From Pseudomonas sp. DG56-2 (GTDB taxonomy: Bacteria; Pseudomonadota; Gammaproteobacteria; Pseudomonadales; Pseudomonadaceae): a stretch of DNA of 64,000 bases. The translations under genes were made by a program, and so were the position numbers. The notes below the pieces were generated by a model. It searched no databases. It worked only from the letters and a program-made list of their open reading frames with translations, and was not told where the DNA came from. The stretch spans positions 3,116,501-3,180,500 of the forward strand of contig NZ_CP032311.1 in NCBI RefSeq assembly GCF_004803755.1. The letters run 5' to 3'. Shown here one piece after another: positions 1 through 8,645 of the stretch (position 1 is its first letter; the number at the start of each line of letters is the position of its first letter).

Positions 1-163
1 TCCTGCGTCGCCGCTGGCTGCCAACCTGTATGTTTTCCAAAAATAATTAAATTATTTTGAAGATTGTTGTGACTCGATCCCCCCCTGCGCGCATCAGTAC
101 AAGTAACTCACCGCTAACGCGGCTATTGATTATCTTGTTTGGGCCCACAGAGAGACCGAACCC

Positions 164-430
164 ATGAACGCCTCGCTCCGTGTCAACGAAGCACTGCTGA
201 TTGCCGACCACGCCTTCGAACCCTTCCAGTGTGTTGCTTGGGATTCGCCTAACGGTACAGGTGAGCTGAGCTTGGCAGTGATCGACCGGACCAGCACCCG
301 CATCGGCAGCAAGCAGGTGCCAAGCAGCACCTACTCCGATCCCAAGCAACTGGCCAATCTGATTGAACAGATGCGCGCCGAGTTGCAAGAACAAGGCTGC
401 CACTTGCAGCCGTGGTCGATGCCGAAGTAA
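164..430 (+). CDS. Hypothetical 88-residue protein
   Basis: A small open frame that begins at an ATG and ends before a strong hairpin terminator, which supports it being a real gene. The product (about 88 residues) is soluble-looking, with no signal peptide, membrane segment or recognisable motif. The first half could form a small beta domain, and the C-terminal third (around residues 60-80) looks like an amphipathic helix. The ribosome binding site is weak. It is transcribed away from whatever lies to the left of the window and converges on the cobalamin chelatase genes. I do not recognise the family. Confidence 0.6.
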   Translation: MNASLRVNEALLIADHAFEPFQCVAWDSPNGTGELSLAVIDRTSTRIGSKQVPSSTYSDPKQLANLIEQMRAELQEQGCHLQPWSMPK

Positions 431-457
431 TTACCAGCCCTCCCCGCTGAACATATA

Positions 458-494
458 GCCGCACATCTTTTTGCTGTGCGGCGAGCAACTTTTT
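458..494 (+). terminator. Rho-independent terminator
   Basis: A perfect 8-bp stem (GCCGCACA / TGTGCGGC) with a 9-nt loop, followed after a short spacer by a run of five T. It lies about 28 bp after the stop of the 88-residue gene and is oriented to end its transcript. Confidence 0.75.
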
Positions 495-563
495 ATTCAA
501 AAAAGTACAAACTGCGACAACCCGTCGCAGCCCTGCTCTTGTACAGTTCCGTACATGCCTTAT

Positions 564-1232
564 TTATTCGACAACGCTGAAACTTTCAATCGGGCGATAT
601 TCAGCCTCTATCTGCTGCGCCAATAAACGTGCACGCCCAAGGCGTACGGGTGAAGACTCGATATCGACCAATAGGCTCGGGCATGGCAACGGTTGCAGGG
701 GGTCCCAGGCTTTCAGCCGGCCATCGGTCACGATCAGGCAGTGCTGCTGCTCATGGGGATGCTGGCGCTGACGCAGTTCAAGCCAATGCCGTGCCTGCTC
801 CAATGCGCCAAGCAGCGGCGTACCGCCACCGGCGCCGAGACTGTCGAGCCACGGCTTCAAGGCGGCCGAGGCTTTCAGACCATGACGCTGCCAACGCGGC
901 GCATTGCCACTGGCGGTAAGCAGGGTCAGGCGTACGCGCTGGAGATAGGCTTGGTCGAACAACGCTGCCAGCAGCCCCTTGGCCTTGCTCAATGCCTGGT
1001 AGCGCCGGGTCGAGGCCGAGGCATCGACAATAACCAGCCACTGCTCATGGGCACTGGCAGTGCGTTGCTGCCAACACAGATCGCGACGCTGAAGCGGACG
1101 GCCCTTGAGCAAGGTTGCCGGCCATGCGACCGAACCTTGCAAGGCCTCGCGGGCGCGCCCGCGCGGCCCTTGCTTAATCGGTCCCGAGCGGGGTTTGGCA
1201 TCCGCCGCCTGGGGCCGACGGATGCTCAGGGC
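564..1232 (-). CDS. chlD: VWA domain portion of ChlD-type cobalt chelatase medium subunit (read by -1 frameshift from chlI)
   Basis: This frame encodes a von Willebrand A domain: a VDASAST stretch (MIDAS DxSxS), GGGTPL about 80 residues later and VTDGR further on. It has no convincing start of its own; the first possible one is an internal TTG at 1142. It is open without a stop up to 1232, where it meets the chlI frame exactly at an A AAA AAG heptamer. Joined by a -1 shift it would make a protein of about 555 residues with an N-terminal AAA+ module, a basic Pro/Arg/Gly-rich linker and this VWA domain, the layout of ChlD/CobT medium subunits. Such a subunit works with CobN to insert cobalt in aerobic cobalamin synthesis. 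Independent translation from TTG 1142 remains the alternative. Confidence 0.8.
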   Translation of the reverse strand, partial: ALSIRRPQAADAKPRSGPIKQGPRGRAREALQGSVAWPATLLKGRPLQRRDLCWQQRTASAHEQWLVIVDASASTRRYQALSKAKGLLAALFDQAYLQRVRLTLLTASGNAPRWQRHGLKASAALKPWLDSLGAGGGTPLLGALEQARHWLELRQRQHPHEQQHCLIVTDGRLKAWDPLQPLPCPSLLVDIESSPVRLGRARLLAQQIEAEYRPIESFSVVE

Positions 1233-1255
1233 TTTTTTGCCCAGTTCGGCACCTC
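1198..1255 (-). promoter_or_regulatory. -1 programmed ribosomal frameshift signal in chlI/chlD
   Basis: Three elements line up as in the dnaX signal. A Shine-Dalgarno-like GAGGTG (1250-1255) lies 11 nt before the slippery heptamer. The heptamer AAAAAAG (1232-1238) is phased as A AAA AAG in the chlI frame, one codon before its TGA. After a 6-nt spacer comes a 10-bp hairpin (1216-1225 paired with 1198-1207, one G-U pair) with an 8-nt loop. Slipping back by one base continues directly into the VWA frame. Programmed frameshifting in chlD genes of cobalamin producers has been described as a general phenomenon. Its action here is inferred from sequence. Confidence 0.8.
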
Positions 1256-2230
1256 GCGACGGGCACCGGTCGTTATCGCTTGTGGCGGCATCTCGCCCCA
1301 GGCCCCCTGCCCTTGTTCGGTGCTGGAGTCCTGGCCAGCCGGAGGCTGTGGCGCCGAGCCTTGTTCAGCCTGTGGCGGCACATCGCGGCGCCGATGACGC
1401 AGGGCAAACTCGGCCACTGCATCGATATCCTGGGCTTCAATCTGCTCAGCACCCCGCCAGGCGGCGTGCGCCCGAGCAGCGCGTAACCAGACCAGATCGG
1501 CGCGCAGACCGTCTACCCCAGCAGCAAAACAGCGCTCGGTGATCTGTGCCAGCGCCTGATCATCCAGAGCAATGCGCGCCAGCTGCTCGCGGGCCGTTTG
1601 GCAGCGTTGGCGCAAATGCGCCTGCTCAGGCGCCCACTGCAGGCAAAATGCTTCTGGGTCAGCATCGAAATCCAGGCGCCGGCGAATGATCAGGCTACGC
1701 GCCTCGGGAGCAGGATGACCTGCGAGCACAACGTTGAGACCGAAGCGGTCGAGCAACTGCGGGCGCAACTCACCTTCTTCCGGGTTCATTGTGCCAATCA
1801 GCACGAATCGCGCACTGTGACGATGAGAAATACCATCGCGCTCGACCCGGTTGGTACCGCTGGCAGCGACATCCAGAAGCAGATCGACCAGGTGGTCGGC
1901 CAGCAGGTTGACCTCATCGACATACAGCACGCCGCCGTCGGCCTTGGCCAGCACGCCCGGGGAAAACTGCGCCTTACCCTGGCCCAGCGCGGCGTCAAGA
2001 TCAAGCGTACCGACCAGGCGCTCTTCACTCGCGCCCAATGGCAAGGTTACGAACGGCCCCTCGCCAAGCAGGTCGGCAAGCCCGCGAGCCAGCGTGCTCT
2101 TGGCCATGCCGCGTGGGCCTTCGATCAGCACGCCGCCTATCTTTGGATCGATGGCGGTCAGGCACAAGGCGAGCTTCAACTCATCGGCGCCGACCACGGC
2201 AGACAGCGGAAAATGTGCGGGTTCAGTCAT
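1226..2230 (-). CDS. chlI: ChlI-type AAA+ cobalt/magnesium chelatase small subunit
   Basis: A 334-residue AAA+ ATPase of the magnesium-chelatase family. Visible are Walker A (GPRGMAKST, about residue 37), Walker B (LYVDEVNLL) and the arginine-finger region after PQLLDRFG. The start is ATG 2230, one base after the cobN stop, so the genes are translationally coupled; longer in-frame starts lie inside cobN. With CobN it should power ATP-dependent cobalt insertion into hydrogenobyrinate diamide, replacing CobS. The C-terminus is a low-complexity Gln/Pro-rich tail that runs into the frameshift site, so this gene probably yields both the short ChlI and the long ChlD subunit. Confidence 0.9.
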   Translation of the reverse strand: MTEPAHFPLSAVVGADELKLALCLTAIDPKIGGVLIEGPRGMAKSTLARGLADLLGEGPFVTLPLGASEERLVGTLDLDAALGQGKAQFSPGVLAKADGGVLYVDEVNLLADHLVDLLLDVAASGTNRVERDGISHRHSARFVLIGTMNPEEGELRPQLLDRFGLNVVLAGHPAPEARSLIIRRRLDFDADPEAFCLQWAPEQAHLRQRCQTAREQLARIALDDQALAQITERCFAAGVDGLRADLVWLRAARAHAAWRGAEQIEAQDIDAVAEFALRHRRRDVPPQAEQGSAPQPPAGQDSSTEQGQGAWGEMPPQAITTGARREVPNWAKKP

Positions 2231-2231
2231 T

Positions 2232-5200
2232 TCAAATCTCTTCTTCGCCATCGAGCAGTTGCTCTTCGAGGGCTTCACGGTAATCCCCCGGGGACTCCCA
2301 CAAGCCACGCTGCTGAGCTTCCAGGAGCCGCTCGGTGATGTCGCGCAGGGCTTGCGGGTTGTGCTGGCGCATAAAGTCGCGGGTCGCAGCATCCAGAACA
2401 TAAGCCTCGGCCAGCGACTGATAGTGGTGATCGTCTATCAAATGGGTGGTGGCATCGAAAGCGAACAGGTTATCGACGGTCGCGGCCAGTTCGAAGGCAC
2501 CTTTGTAACCATGGCGCTTGACCCCGTCTATCCACTTGGGATTGAGCGCCCGCGCACGCACCACTCGATTGAGTTCCTCTTTCAGGGTGCGGATGCGCGG
2601 ACGGTCCGGCTGACTGTGATCGCCATGGTAGCTGGCTGCCGGCTTGCCCCCCAAGGTTTCAACGGCCGCCAGCATACCGCCTTGAAACTGGTAGTAATCA
2701 TTGGAGTCGAGCAGGTCATGCTCGTGATTGTCCTGATTCTGGATTACCGCCTGCACCTGGCTCAGGCGCCGGGCGAAGTCGGCGCGTGCCGGGGTGCCGT
2801 CATCGGCTGCGCCGTAGGCATAACCACCATGATTAAGGTAAACCTCGGCAAGGTCCTTGCGCTCGTTCCATAGGTGCCCGTCGACAGCATTCTGTACGCC
2901 CGCACCATAGGCTCCAGGCTTGGCGCCGAATACACGCCAACCGGCCTGGCGTGTGGCCTGCTCGGTCGTCAAACCCTGGCGTTCGAGTTCACTGCGCTCT
3001 GCACGCACCCTGGCCGCGAGCGGGTTCAAGTCATCGGGCTCATCCAGCGCCGCCACTGCCTGGACTGCGGCGTCAAACAGCTTGATGAGGTTGCCGAACG
3101 CATCACGGAAGAACCCCGAGACGCGCAGCGTTACATCCACCCGCGGTCGGTCGAGCAGGCTCAAGGGAAGTATTTCGAAGTCATCGACGCGCTGGCTGCC
3201 ACTCGCCCATACCGGGCGCACGCCCAGCAAGGCCATGGCCTGGGCGATATCATCGCCACCGGTGCGCATGGTCGCCGTCCCCCAAACCGACAGACCCAAC
3301 TGACGCAAATGATCACCATGATCCTGCAGGTGGCGTTCAAGAATCAGGTTCGCCGAAGCAAAGCCGATGCGCCATGCCGTGGTGGTCGGTAGATTGCGCA
3401 CATCGACGGTAAAGAAGTTGCGCCCGGTCGGGAGCACGTCCAAGCGCCCGCGACTGGGGGCACCACTGGGCCCGGCCGGGACAAAGCGTCCTTGCAGGGC
3501 TGCCAGCAAGCCGTGCATCTCAGCCGGCCCACAAGCGTCCAGTTGCGGCGCAATACTGTGCTGCAGGGCCAGCAACACAGCCCTCACATCCGACCAAGCC
3601 GTATCGTCCGGTAACTCGATAGTGCCTGCCAGGGCTTGTGCTATGTAGGTGCCGGCGAGGATTTCCAGGCGTTCACGGGTGTCACCCTGGGTCCGCCATA
3701 CGGCCTCATCCTGCGCCTGTAAAAGTGCCGGGCGCGGCCCTTGCCAGGGCTGGCCCAGGTCGCAATCAAGGGGATCGAACCCCAGTGCCAAGGCCTTGGC
3801 CAAGGCCCGGAGCAAACTGCAATTGGCGCCGCGACCATCGCCTCGCGCCACCCGCAGCAGTGCCTGCAGAGTATCGAGGCGCAGCCGTCCTGCGGGTGAC
3901 TCGCCAAACACATGTAGGCCATCACGAATCTGCGACTCCTTGAGGTCGCACAAGTAGGTATCCAGACGCGGTAACCACACCGCAGCATCATCCAGTGCAC
4001 CTTCAAGCTGCAGCTCACGATCGATGTGGTTATCGCGCACCAGTTCGAGAATATCGCGCTGCAACTCTCGGGCCCGGCGTGGATCGAGCAACTGCGCTTC
4101 GTAATACTCATCGGCCAGCGCTTCCAGGTGTCGCAGCGGACCGTAGGTTTCGGCACGGGTCAACGGCGGCATCAAGTGATCGATGATCACCGCCTGGGTG
4201 CGACGCTTGGCCTGGGCGCCCTCGCCCGGGTCATTGACGATGAACGGATAGATGTTCGGCAGCGGTCCGATCAACGCATCTGGCCAGCAATTGGCGGACA
4301 AACCCACGCCCTTGCCCGGCAGCCACTCCAGGTTGCCGTGCTTGCCGACATGGATCAATGCATCGGCAGCAAAGCCATGACGCAGCCAGAAATAGAACGC
4401 CAGGTAGCCATGGGGCGGCACCAGGTCGGGATCGTGGTAAACCGCGCTCTGGTCCAGTTGGTAACCACGCGCCGGCTGGATGCCGACAAAGGTCAGGCCA
4501 AACCGCAGACCGGCGACCATCATCCGTCCGTTGCGGAACATCGGGTCGAGCTCCGCCTCGCCCCAACGTGCGCGCACTGCATCCTGGTTGGCCTGCGGCA
4601 GTGTGGCAAAGGCGGCCTGATACTCCTCCAAGGCCATGCTCTGCAGGCACGGACGCAGATCAAGGCTGTGCAGATCATTGCTGACGCCACCGAGCAGCGC
4701 CTGAATCAGCGCCGTGCCGCTGTCCGGCAAGGTGCTGCTTAGTGGATAGCCCTGACGTTGCAGGGCACGCAGGATGTTCAGCGCCGCGGCCGGGGTATCC
4801 AGACCAACGCCATTGCCGATGCGTCCATCACGTGTCGGGTAGTTGGCCAGAATCAAGGCTACACGCTTGTCCTGATTGGGCAACTGCGCCAGTGCACACC
4901 AGCGACGGGCCAACTCGGCAACGAAATCCATGCGCTCGGCATGCGGGCGATAGCAAACCACATCCGACTGGCTGCGCTCGCTACGCCAGGCCAGGTCCTT
5001 GAAGCTGATCGGTCGTGTGATGATGCGCCCGTCCAATTCCGGCAAGACAATGTGCATGGCCAGGTCGCGAGCCCCCAGGCCCTGCTCGCTGGCCTGCCAG
5101 CCTGGCTGGTTGTCCTGGGCGCAAATTGCCTGCAGCACCGGAACGTCGCGGCGAAACGGACGCAGGTTCGGTTGTTCCGGGCTGGACTGAGCAAAGCCGG

Positions 5201-5996
5201 TGGTGTTGATGATCAACGCGGCGTCGACCTGATCCAGCCAGTCTTCGACCTGACTAAAACAACCGGCCTCCTTGAGACTGGCCACAGCGATAGGCAACGG
5301 GTTGAGTCCGGCTAGCTGCAAACGCTCGCAGAAGGTATCGATAAAAGCAGTGTTGGCAGCCTGCAGGTGCGAGCGGTAGAAGAGTATCGGCACCACTGGC
5401 TGTTCGACCTGCCACTGGGCAAACCAGTCGTCGAGCACCGCCGTGGCTTTGCGCGGGTGATAAACCGCCGTACGTGGCAACTGCTGCGGTTCATCCCAGG
5501 GATAATCGCGCTGCAAAAGCTGATTGGCCAGGCAGTAGAACAGATTCAGGGCATTGGCCTTGCCGCCCTGGCGCAAAAAGTGCCAAAGCCGCTCGGCCTG
5601 TTGTGCGGGCACCGTACTGAGGCCGGTGAGCTCCGGGTCCGGGCGATCATCACCCGGCACCAGAATCAACTGCACGCCACGGTCGGCAAGCTCCAGCAAT
5701 TGCTCGACGCCGTAGCGCCAATAACCGACACCGCCGTGCAGCGATACCAGAATCACCTTGGCATGGCGCAGAACCTCATCGACATAGAGGTCGACCGAGG
5801 CATGATTCTGTACCTGCATCGGGTTGGCCAGACGCAGGCTGGGGTAATTTTCGGGCAACTGCTGGGCGGTTTCGGCCAGCAGTGCCAGGTGCGAGTCACC
5901 GCTGCAGAGAATGACCAGCTCGGCTGGCGTCTGGCCGAGATCGGCAATACTGTCGTCCGGTACGAAGCCACCGGGCTGGGTGCGCAGCAGGTGCAT
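2232..5996 (-). CDS. cobN: Cobaltochelatase large subunit CobN
   Basis: A 1254-residue protein matching the usual length of CobN/BchH-type large chelatase subunits. The family signatures are easy to see: a central IHVGKHGNLEWLPGK segment (around residue 550), NDPGEGAQAKRR shortly after, and near the C-terminus the RVSGFFRDAF and EVYLNHGGYAYG stretches. It binds hydrogenobyrinic acid a,c-diamide and inserts Co(II) with the ChlI/ChlD ATPase pair encoded just downstream. It starts 3 bp after the cobW stop and is followed after one base by chlI, forming a cobW-cobN-chlI/D operon under the upstream B12 riboswitch. Aerobic (CobN-type) cobalamin synthesis is therefore implied. Confidence 0.96.
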   Translation of the reverse strand: MHLLRTQPGGFVPDDSIADLGQTPAELVILCSGDSHLALLAETAQQLPENYPSLRLANPMQVQNHASVDLYVDEVLRHAKVILVSLHGGVGYWRYGVEQLLELADRGVQLILVPGDDRPDPELTGLSTVPAQQAERLWHFLRQGGKANALNLFYCLANQLLQRDYPWDEPQQLPRTAVYHPRKATAVLDDWFAQWQVEQPVVPILFYRSHLQAANTAFIDTFCERLQLAGLNPLPIAVASLKEAGCFSQVEDWLDQVDAALIINTTGFAQSSPEQPNLRPFRRDVPVLQAICAQDNQPGWQASEQGLGARDLAMHIVLPELDGRIITRPISFKDLAWRSERSQSDVVCYRPHAERMDFVAELARRWCALAQLPNQDKRVALILANYPTRDGRIGNGVGLDTPAAALNILRALQRQGYPLSSTLPDSGTALIQALLGGVSNDLHSLDLRPCLQSMALEEYQAAFATLPQANQDAVRARWGEAELDPMFRNGRMMVAGLRFGLTFVGIQPARGYQLDQSAVYHDPDLVPPHGYLAFYFWLRHGFAADALIHVGKHGNLEWLPGKGVGLSANCWPDALIGPLPNIYPFIVNDPGEGAQAKRRTQAVIIDHLMPPLTRAETYGPLRHLEALADEYYEAQLLDPRRARELQRDILELVRDNHIDRELQLEGALDDAAVWLPRLDTYLCDLKESQIRDGLHVFGESPAGRLRLDTLQALLRVARGDGRGANCSLLRALAKALALGFDPLDCDLGQPWQGPRPALLQAQDEAVWRTQGDTRERLEILAGTYIAQALAGTIELPDDTAWSDVRAVLLALQHSIAPQLDACGPAEMHGLLAALQGRFVPAGPSGAPSRGRLDVLPTGRNFFTVDVRNLPTTTAWRIGFASANLILERHLQDHGDHLRQLGLSVWGTATMRTGGDDIAQAMALLGVRPVWASGSQRVDDFEILPLSLLDRPRVDVTLRVSGFFRDAFGNLIKLFDAAVQAVAALDEPDDLNPLAARVRAERSELERQGLTTEQATRQAGWRVFGAKPGAYGAGVQNAVDGHLWNERKDLAEVYLNHGGYAYGAADDGTPARADFARRLSQVQAVIQNQDNHEHDLLDSNDYYQFQGGMLAAVETLGGKPAASYHGDHSQPDRPRIRTLKEELNRVVRARALNPKWIDGVKRHGYKGAFELAATVDNLFAFDATTHLIDDHHYQSLAEAYVLDAATRDFMRQHNPQALRDITERLLEAQQRGLWESPGDYREALEEQLLDGEEEI

Positions 5997-5999
5997 GGG

Positions 6000-7067
6000 T
6001 CAAGCGCTCAGTGCGGCCCGCAGGCTCGCTTCCAGTTGCAGCGCATCCAGTTCCTGGCCGATCAGCACCAGGCGCGTAGAGCGCGGCTCTTCACTGCGCC
6101 AGGCGCGGTCGAAGTGCTTGTCGAAACGAGTACCGACACCCTGGATCAGCAAACGCATCGGTTTACCGGGAATTGCCGCGAAGCCCTTGACTCGCAAAAT
6201 GCCGTGCTGCACGACCAATTGAGTCAAGGCATCCAGCAATTGGCTTTCGTGCGCTTCTGGCAGCTCGATGGAGATCGAGTCGAAGGCGTCATGGTCATGA
6301 TCATCGTGATCGTCATCATCGTGGTGCGAATCATGGTGGGTACGCCGGCCATCGATATGCGCTTCCGACTCGGCGCCCAGGCCCAGCAGCACTTCCAGCG
6401 GCAAACGGCCGCTGCTGGCTTCGATCACCTTGACCGCTGGCGGCAACTCTTCCTGCACTTCGGCACGGACCTTGGCCAGGTCTTGCGCAGCAATCAGGTC
6501 GGCCTTGTTCAGCACCACCAGATCGGCGCTGGCCAGTTGGTCGGCGAACAGCTCGTGCAGCGGCGACTCATGGTCCAGGTTAGGGTCAAGTTTGCGCTGG
6601 GCATCGACCTGATCAGGGAACGCTGCAAAGGTACCGGCAGCCACTGCGGGACTATCGACTACGGTGATGACCGCATCAACTGTGCAGGCATTGCGAATTT
6701 CCGGCCACTGGAACGCTTGAACCAGCGGTTTGGGCAGCGCCAGGCCGCTGGTTTCAATAAGGATGTGGTCAAGATCGCCACGGCGGGCAACCAGTTCGCG
6801 CATCACTGGGAAGAACTCTTCCTGCACGGTGCAGCACAGGCAACCGTTGGCCAACTCATAGACACGACCGCTGGCCTCTTCTTCGGTGCAACCAATGCTG
6901 CACTGCTTGAGAATCTCGCCGTCGATGCCCAGCTCACCGAATTCGTTGACGATCACCGCGATGCGCCGCCCTTGGGCATTGTCGAGCATGTGTCGAAGCA
7001 GTGTCGTTTTGCCCGAGCCGAGAAAGCCGGTGACGATAGTGACGGGAAGTTTGGCCAGTGTTTTCAT
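6000..7067 (-). CDS. cobW: CobW, G3E GTPase metallochaperone for cobalamin synthesis
   Basis: A COG0523/G3E-family GTPase of 355 residues. The P-loop is GFLGSGKTTLL near the N-terminus. The metal-binding CLCC motif (as GCLCC) follows around residue 75, and a NKAD guanine-specificity motif is present around residue 180. A His/Asp-rich stretch in the middle (HHDSHHDDDDHDDHDHD, encoded near 6290-6340) is typical of metal-handling members. ATG 7067 is chosen because it places the P-loop about 15 residues in. The B12 riboswitch upstream and cobN 3 bp downstream support a role in delivering cobalt to the CobN chelatase rather than zinc homeostasis. Confidence 0.93.
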   Translation of the reverse strand: MKTLAKLPVTIVTGFLGSGKTTLLRHMLDNAQGRRIAVIVNEFGELGIDGEILKQCSIGCTEEEASGRVYELANGCLCCTVQEEFFPVMRELVARRGDLDHILIETSGLALPKPLVQAFQWPEIRNACTVDAVITVVDSPAVAAGTFAAFPDQVDAQRKLDPNLDHESPLHELFADQLASADLVVLNKADLIAAQDLAKVRAEVQEELPPAVKVIEASSGRLPLEVLLGLGAESEAHIDGRRTHHDSHHDDDDHDDHDHDAFDSISIELPEAHESQLLDALTQLVVQHGILRVKGFAAIPGKPMRLLIQGVGTRFDKHFDRAWRSEEPRSTRLVLIGQELDALQLEASLRAALSA

Positions 7068-7169
7068 TGTCGATGCCCTTGGCAGGATGGCGGGCATGCG
7101 GGACGAGAACCACAGGTGCTACCACCTGGGCGCGTTCGCCACCGGATCACCCCGCCCGGTTTATGTCGG

Positions 7170-7370
7170 AAACTGTTCGAGGCAGGTCTCCTGGCTTGCA
7201 TTGCACCGGCCACGGGCCAGTCGAATGACGCCTTCCCGCAGAACTGCAGTGGCTGTGTCAGACGTTTTCAATGCTTACAGTTGCGGGGGCAGCCGCGGCT
7301 TGAACCGCGTTCCCGTCTTAGCTTCGGCCGACGCCGAAGAACCTCGAAGCGGCTAGGCTACGCAGTGCCC
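7170..7370 (-). promoter_or_regulatory. Cobalamin (B12) riboswitch upstream of cobW
   Basis: On the minus strand the conserved elements appear in order: the J-region GCTGCCCCCGCAACTG (complement of 7273-7293), then the B12 box AGCCAGGAGACCTGCC (complement of 7180-7195), about 110 bp before cobW. These are the diagnostic cores of the cobalamin riboswitch. It should repress cobW-cobN-chlI/D when adenosylcobalamin is plentiful. The 5' boundary near 7370 is approximate. Confidence 0.93.
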
Positions 7371-7437
7371 GGTACGGGGTCAACTGCTGTCACGATTGAC
7401 GCCTGACTTCGCCCATGATTTGCTAGTGCGATTCGTT

Positions 7438-7645
7438 TGGGTGCCCTTTACAGGGTGAAACTGGGAAACCGGTGCGTCATACACGGCTATTGAAGGGTGT
7501 ACGACAAGTCCGGTGCTGCCCCCGCAACGGTAAGTGAGCAAAGCGTCAGTACCACTGTGCCCGTAGTTTGGCATGGGAAGGTGACGCCCTTGGCTGAGCG
7601 TAAGTTTGCCAGCCCTCACCAGCCCGGAGACCGGCCCAACACTGA
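7438..7645 (+). promoter_or_regulatory. Cobalamin (B12) riboswitch upstream of cbtB
   Basis: On the plus strand the same ordered elements occur. A leader with AGGGTGAAACTGGGAA is followed by GGTGCTGCCCCCGCAACGG (7512-7530) and the B12 box AGCCCGGAGACCGGCC (7621-7636). It lies about 105 bp before cbtB and is divergent from the cobW riboswitch, so the two arms are sensed independently. Confidence 0.93.
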
Positions 7646-7680
7646 TTTGACAAACCCGCGGTGGGCGGGCGCTGTTGCAA

Positions 7681-7708
7681 CCCCTGGGCGAGCTGCGTTC
7701 AGGGGTTT
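7681..7708 (+). terminator. Possible expression-platform hairpin of the cbtB riboswitch
   Basis: CCCCTG (7681-7686) can pair with CAGGGG (7700-7705), followed by three T. It sits between the B12 box and the cbtB ribosome binding site. The T-run is short, so it may act on transcription or simply be a leader stem. Confidence 0.35.
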
Positions 7709-7751
7709 CCTGCGCTTGCCTGTTGCCGAACAACACCAAGAGGAAAGCGCC

Positions 7752-7937
7752 ATGCGTACCAGTACCGCCAGTCACCCTACCGTTACCCCTACAAGCCTCA
7801 GCCAGCGCCTGCTGGTGGCCGTTGGTGCCTCGCTGCTGGGCCTGTGCCTGGTCTACTTCGCCGGATTCTCGCATATCGAAGCGGTGCACAACGCTGCCCA
7901 CGATACGCGCCACAGCGCTGCTTTCCCTTGCCATTGA
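7752..7937 (+). CDS. cbtB: CbtB, small subunit of predicted cobalt transporter
   Basis: A 61-residue protein with one membrane helix (around residues 20-40) and a C-terminal His-containing tail (HNAAHDTRHSAAFPCH). This is the standard CbtB layout: one TM plus a histidine-rich metal-binding end. The start is ATG 7752, preceded by AGAGGAA. It follows a B12 riboswitch and is 10 bp upstream of cbtA, as in other proteobacteria where CbtAB is the B12-controlled cobalt uptake system. Confidence 0.9.
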   Translation: MRTSTASHPTVTPTSLSQRLLVAVGASLLGLCLVYFAGFSHIEAVHNAAHDTRHSAAFPCH

Positions 7938-7947
7938 GTACTTTCCG

Positions 7948-8640
7948 ATGATCAAGCGTATTGCAAGTACTGCAGGCTTCGCCGGACTGTTGGCTGCGCT
8001 GCTGCTGACCCTGCTGCAAAGCTTTTGGGTCGCGCCGCTGATTCTTCAGGCCGAAACCTATGAAAGCGCAGCACCGGCCGTGGAAGCACACGAGCACGCT
8101 CCCGGCGTGGCTGCCGATCACCACCACGACAGCGAAGCCTGGTCGCCCGAAGACGGTTGGCAACGCGTTGTCTCGACAACCGGCGGTAATCTGGTGGTCG
8201 CGGTTGGCTTTGCCCTGATCCTCGCCGCGTTGTACTCACTGCGCGCGCCGAAGACGGCGATCACCGGAGCCCTCTGGGGCCTGGGTGGCTTTGCTGTGTT
8301 CTGCCTGGCACCGACCCTGGGCCTGCCACCGGAGTTGCCGGGTACCGCCGCTGCCGACCTGGCCCAGCGCCAGGCCTGGTGGGTGGGTACCGCTGCCGCA
8401 ACCGCCGCAGGGCTTGGGTTGATCGTGTTTGCTCACAATTGGTTGTTCAAGGCCCTCGGCGTTGTGCTGCTGGTAGTGCCGCACGTAATCGGCGCCCCAC
8501 AGCCTGAAGTGCATGCAATGCTTGCGCCGCAAGCACTGGAAGCCGAGTTCAAGATCGCTTCACTGCTGACCAACGCGGCGTTCTGGCTGGCCTTGGGCCT
8601 GATCAGCGCCTGGCTGTTCCGTCGCCCGACCCAGGCTTGA
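7948..8640 (+). CDS. cbtA: CbtA, membrane subunit of predicted cobalt transporter
   Basis: A 230-residue integral membrane protein with about five to six hydrophobic helices. The first follows directly on the start, and a His-rich periplasmic-type loop (DHHHDSE) lies around residue 50. This matches the CbtA family. ATG 7948 is chosen because it opens the first TM segment; longer frames would run back into cbtB. It is co-transcribed with cbtB under the B12 riboswitch and is proposed to import cobalt for the chelatase encoded on the opposite strand. Confidence 0.9.
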   Translation: MIKRIASTAGFAGLLAALLLTLLQSFWVAPLILQAETYESAAPAVEAHEHAPGVAADHHHDSEAWSPEDGWQRVVSTTGGNLVVAVGFALILAALYSLRAPKTAITGALWGLGGFAVFCLAPTLGLPPELPGTAAADLAQRQAWWVGTAAATAAGLGLIVFAHNWLFKALGVVLLVVPHVIGAPQPEVHAMLAPQALEAEFKIASLLTNAAFWLALGLISAWLFRRPTQA

Positions 8641-8645
8641 CTGCG

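Noticed and set aside
564..1232. chlI and the VWA frame being a sequencing frameshift within one gene
   Set aside because: The A AAA AAG heptamer in correct phase, the SD-like sequence and the downstream hairpin together indicate programmed frameshifting rather than an error.
6290..6345. Tandem repeat or CRISPR-like array near the GAT/CAT-rich stretch
   Set aside because: It encodes the His/Asp-rich metal-binding loop of CobW in frame.
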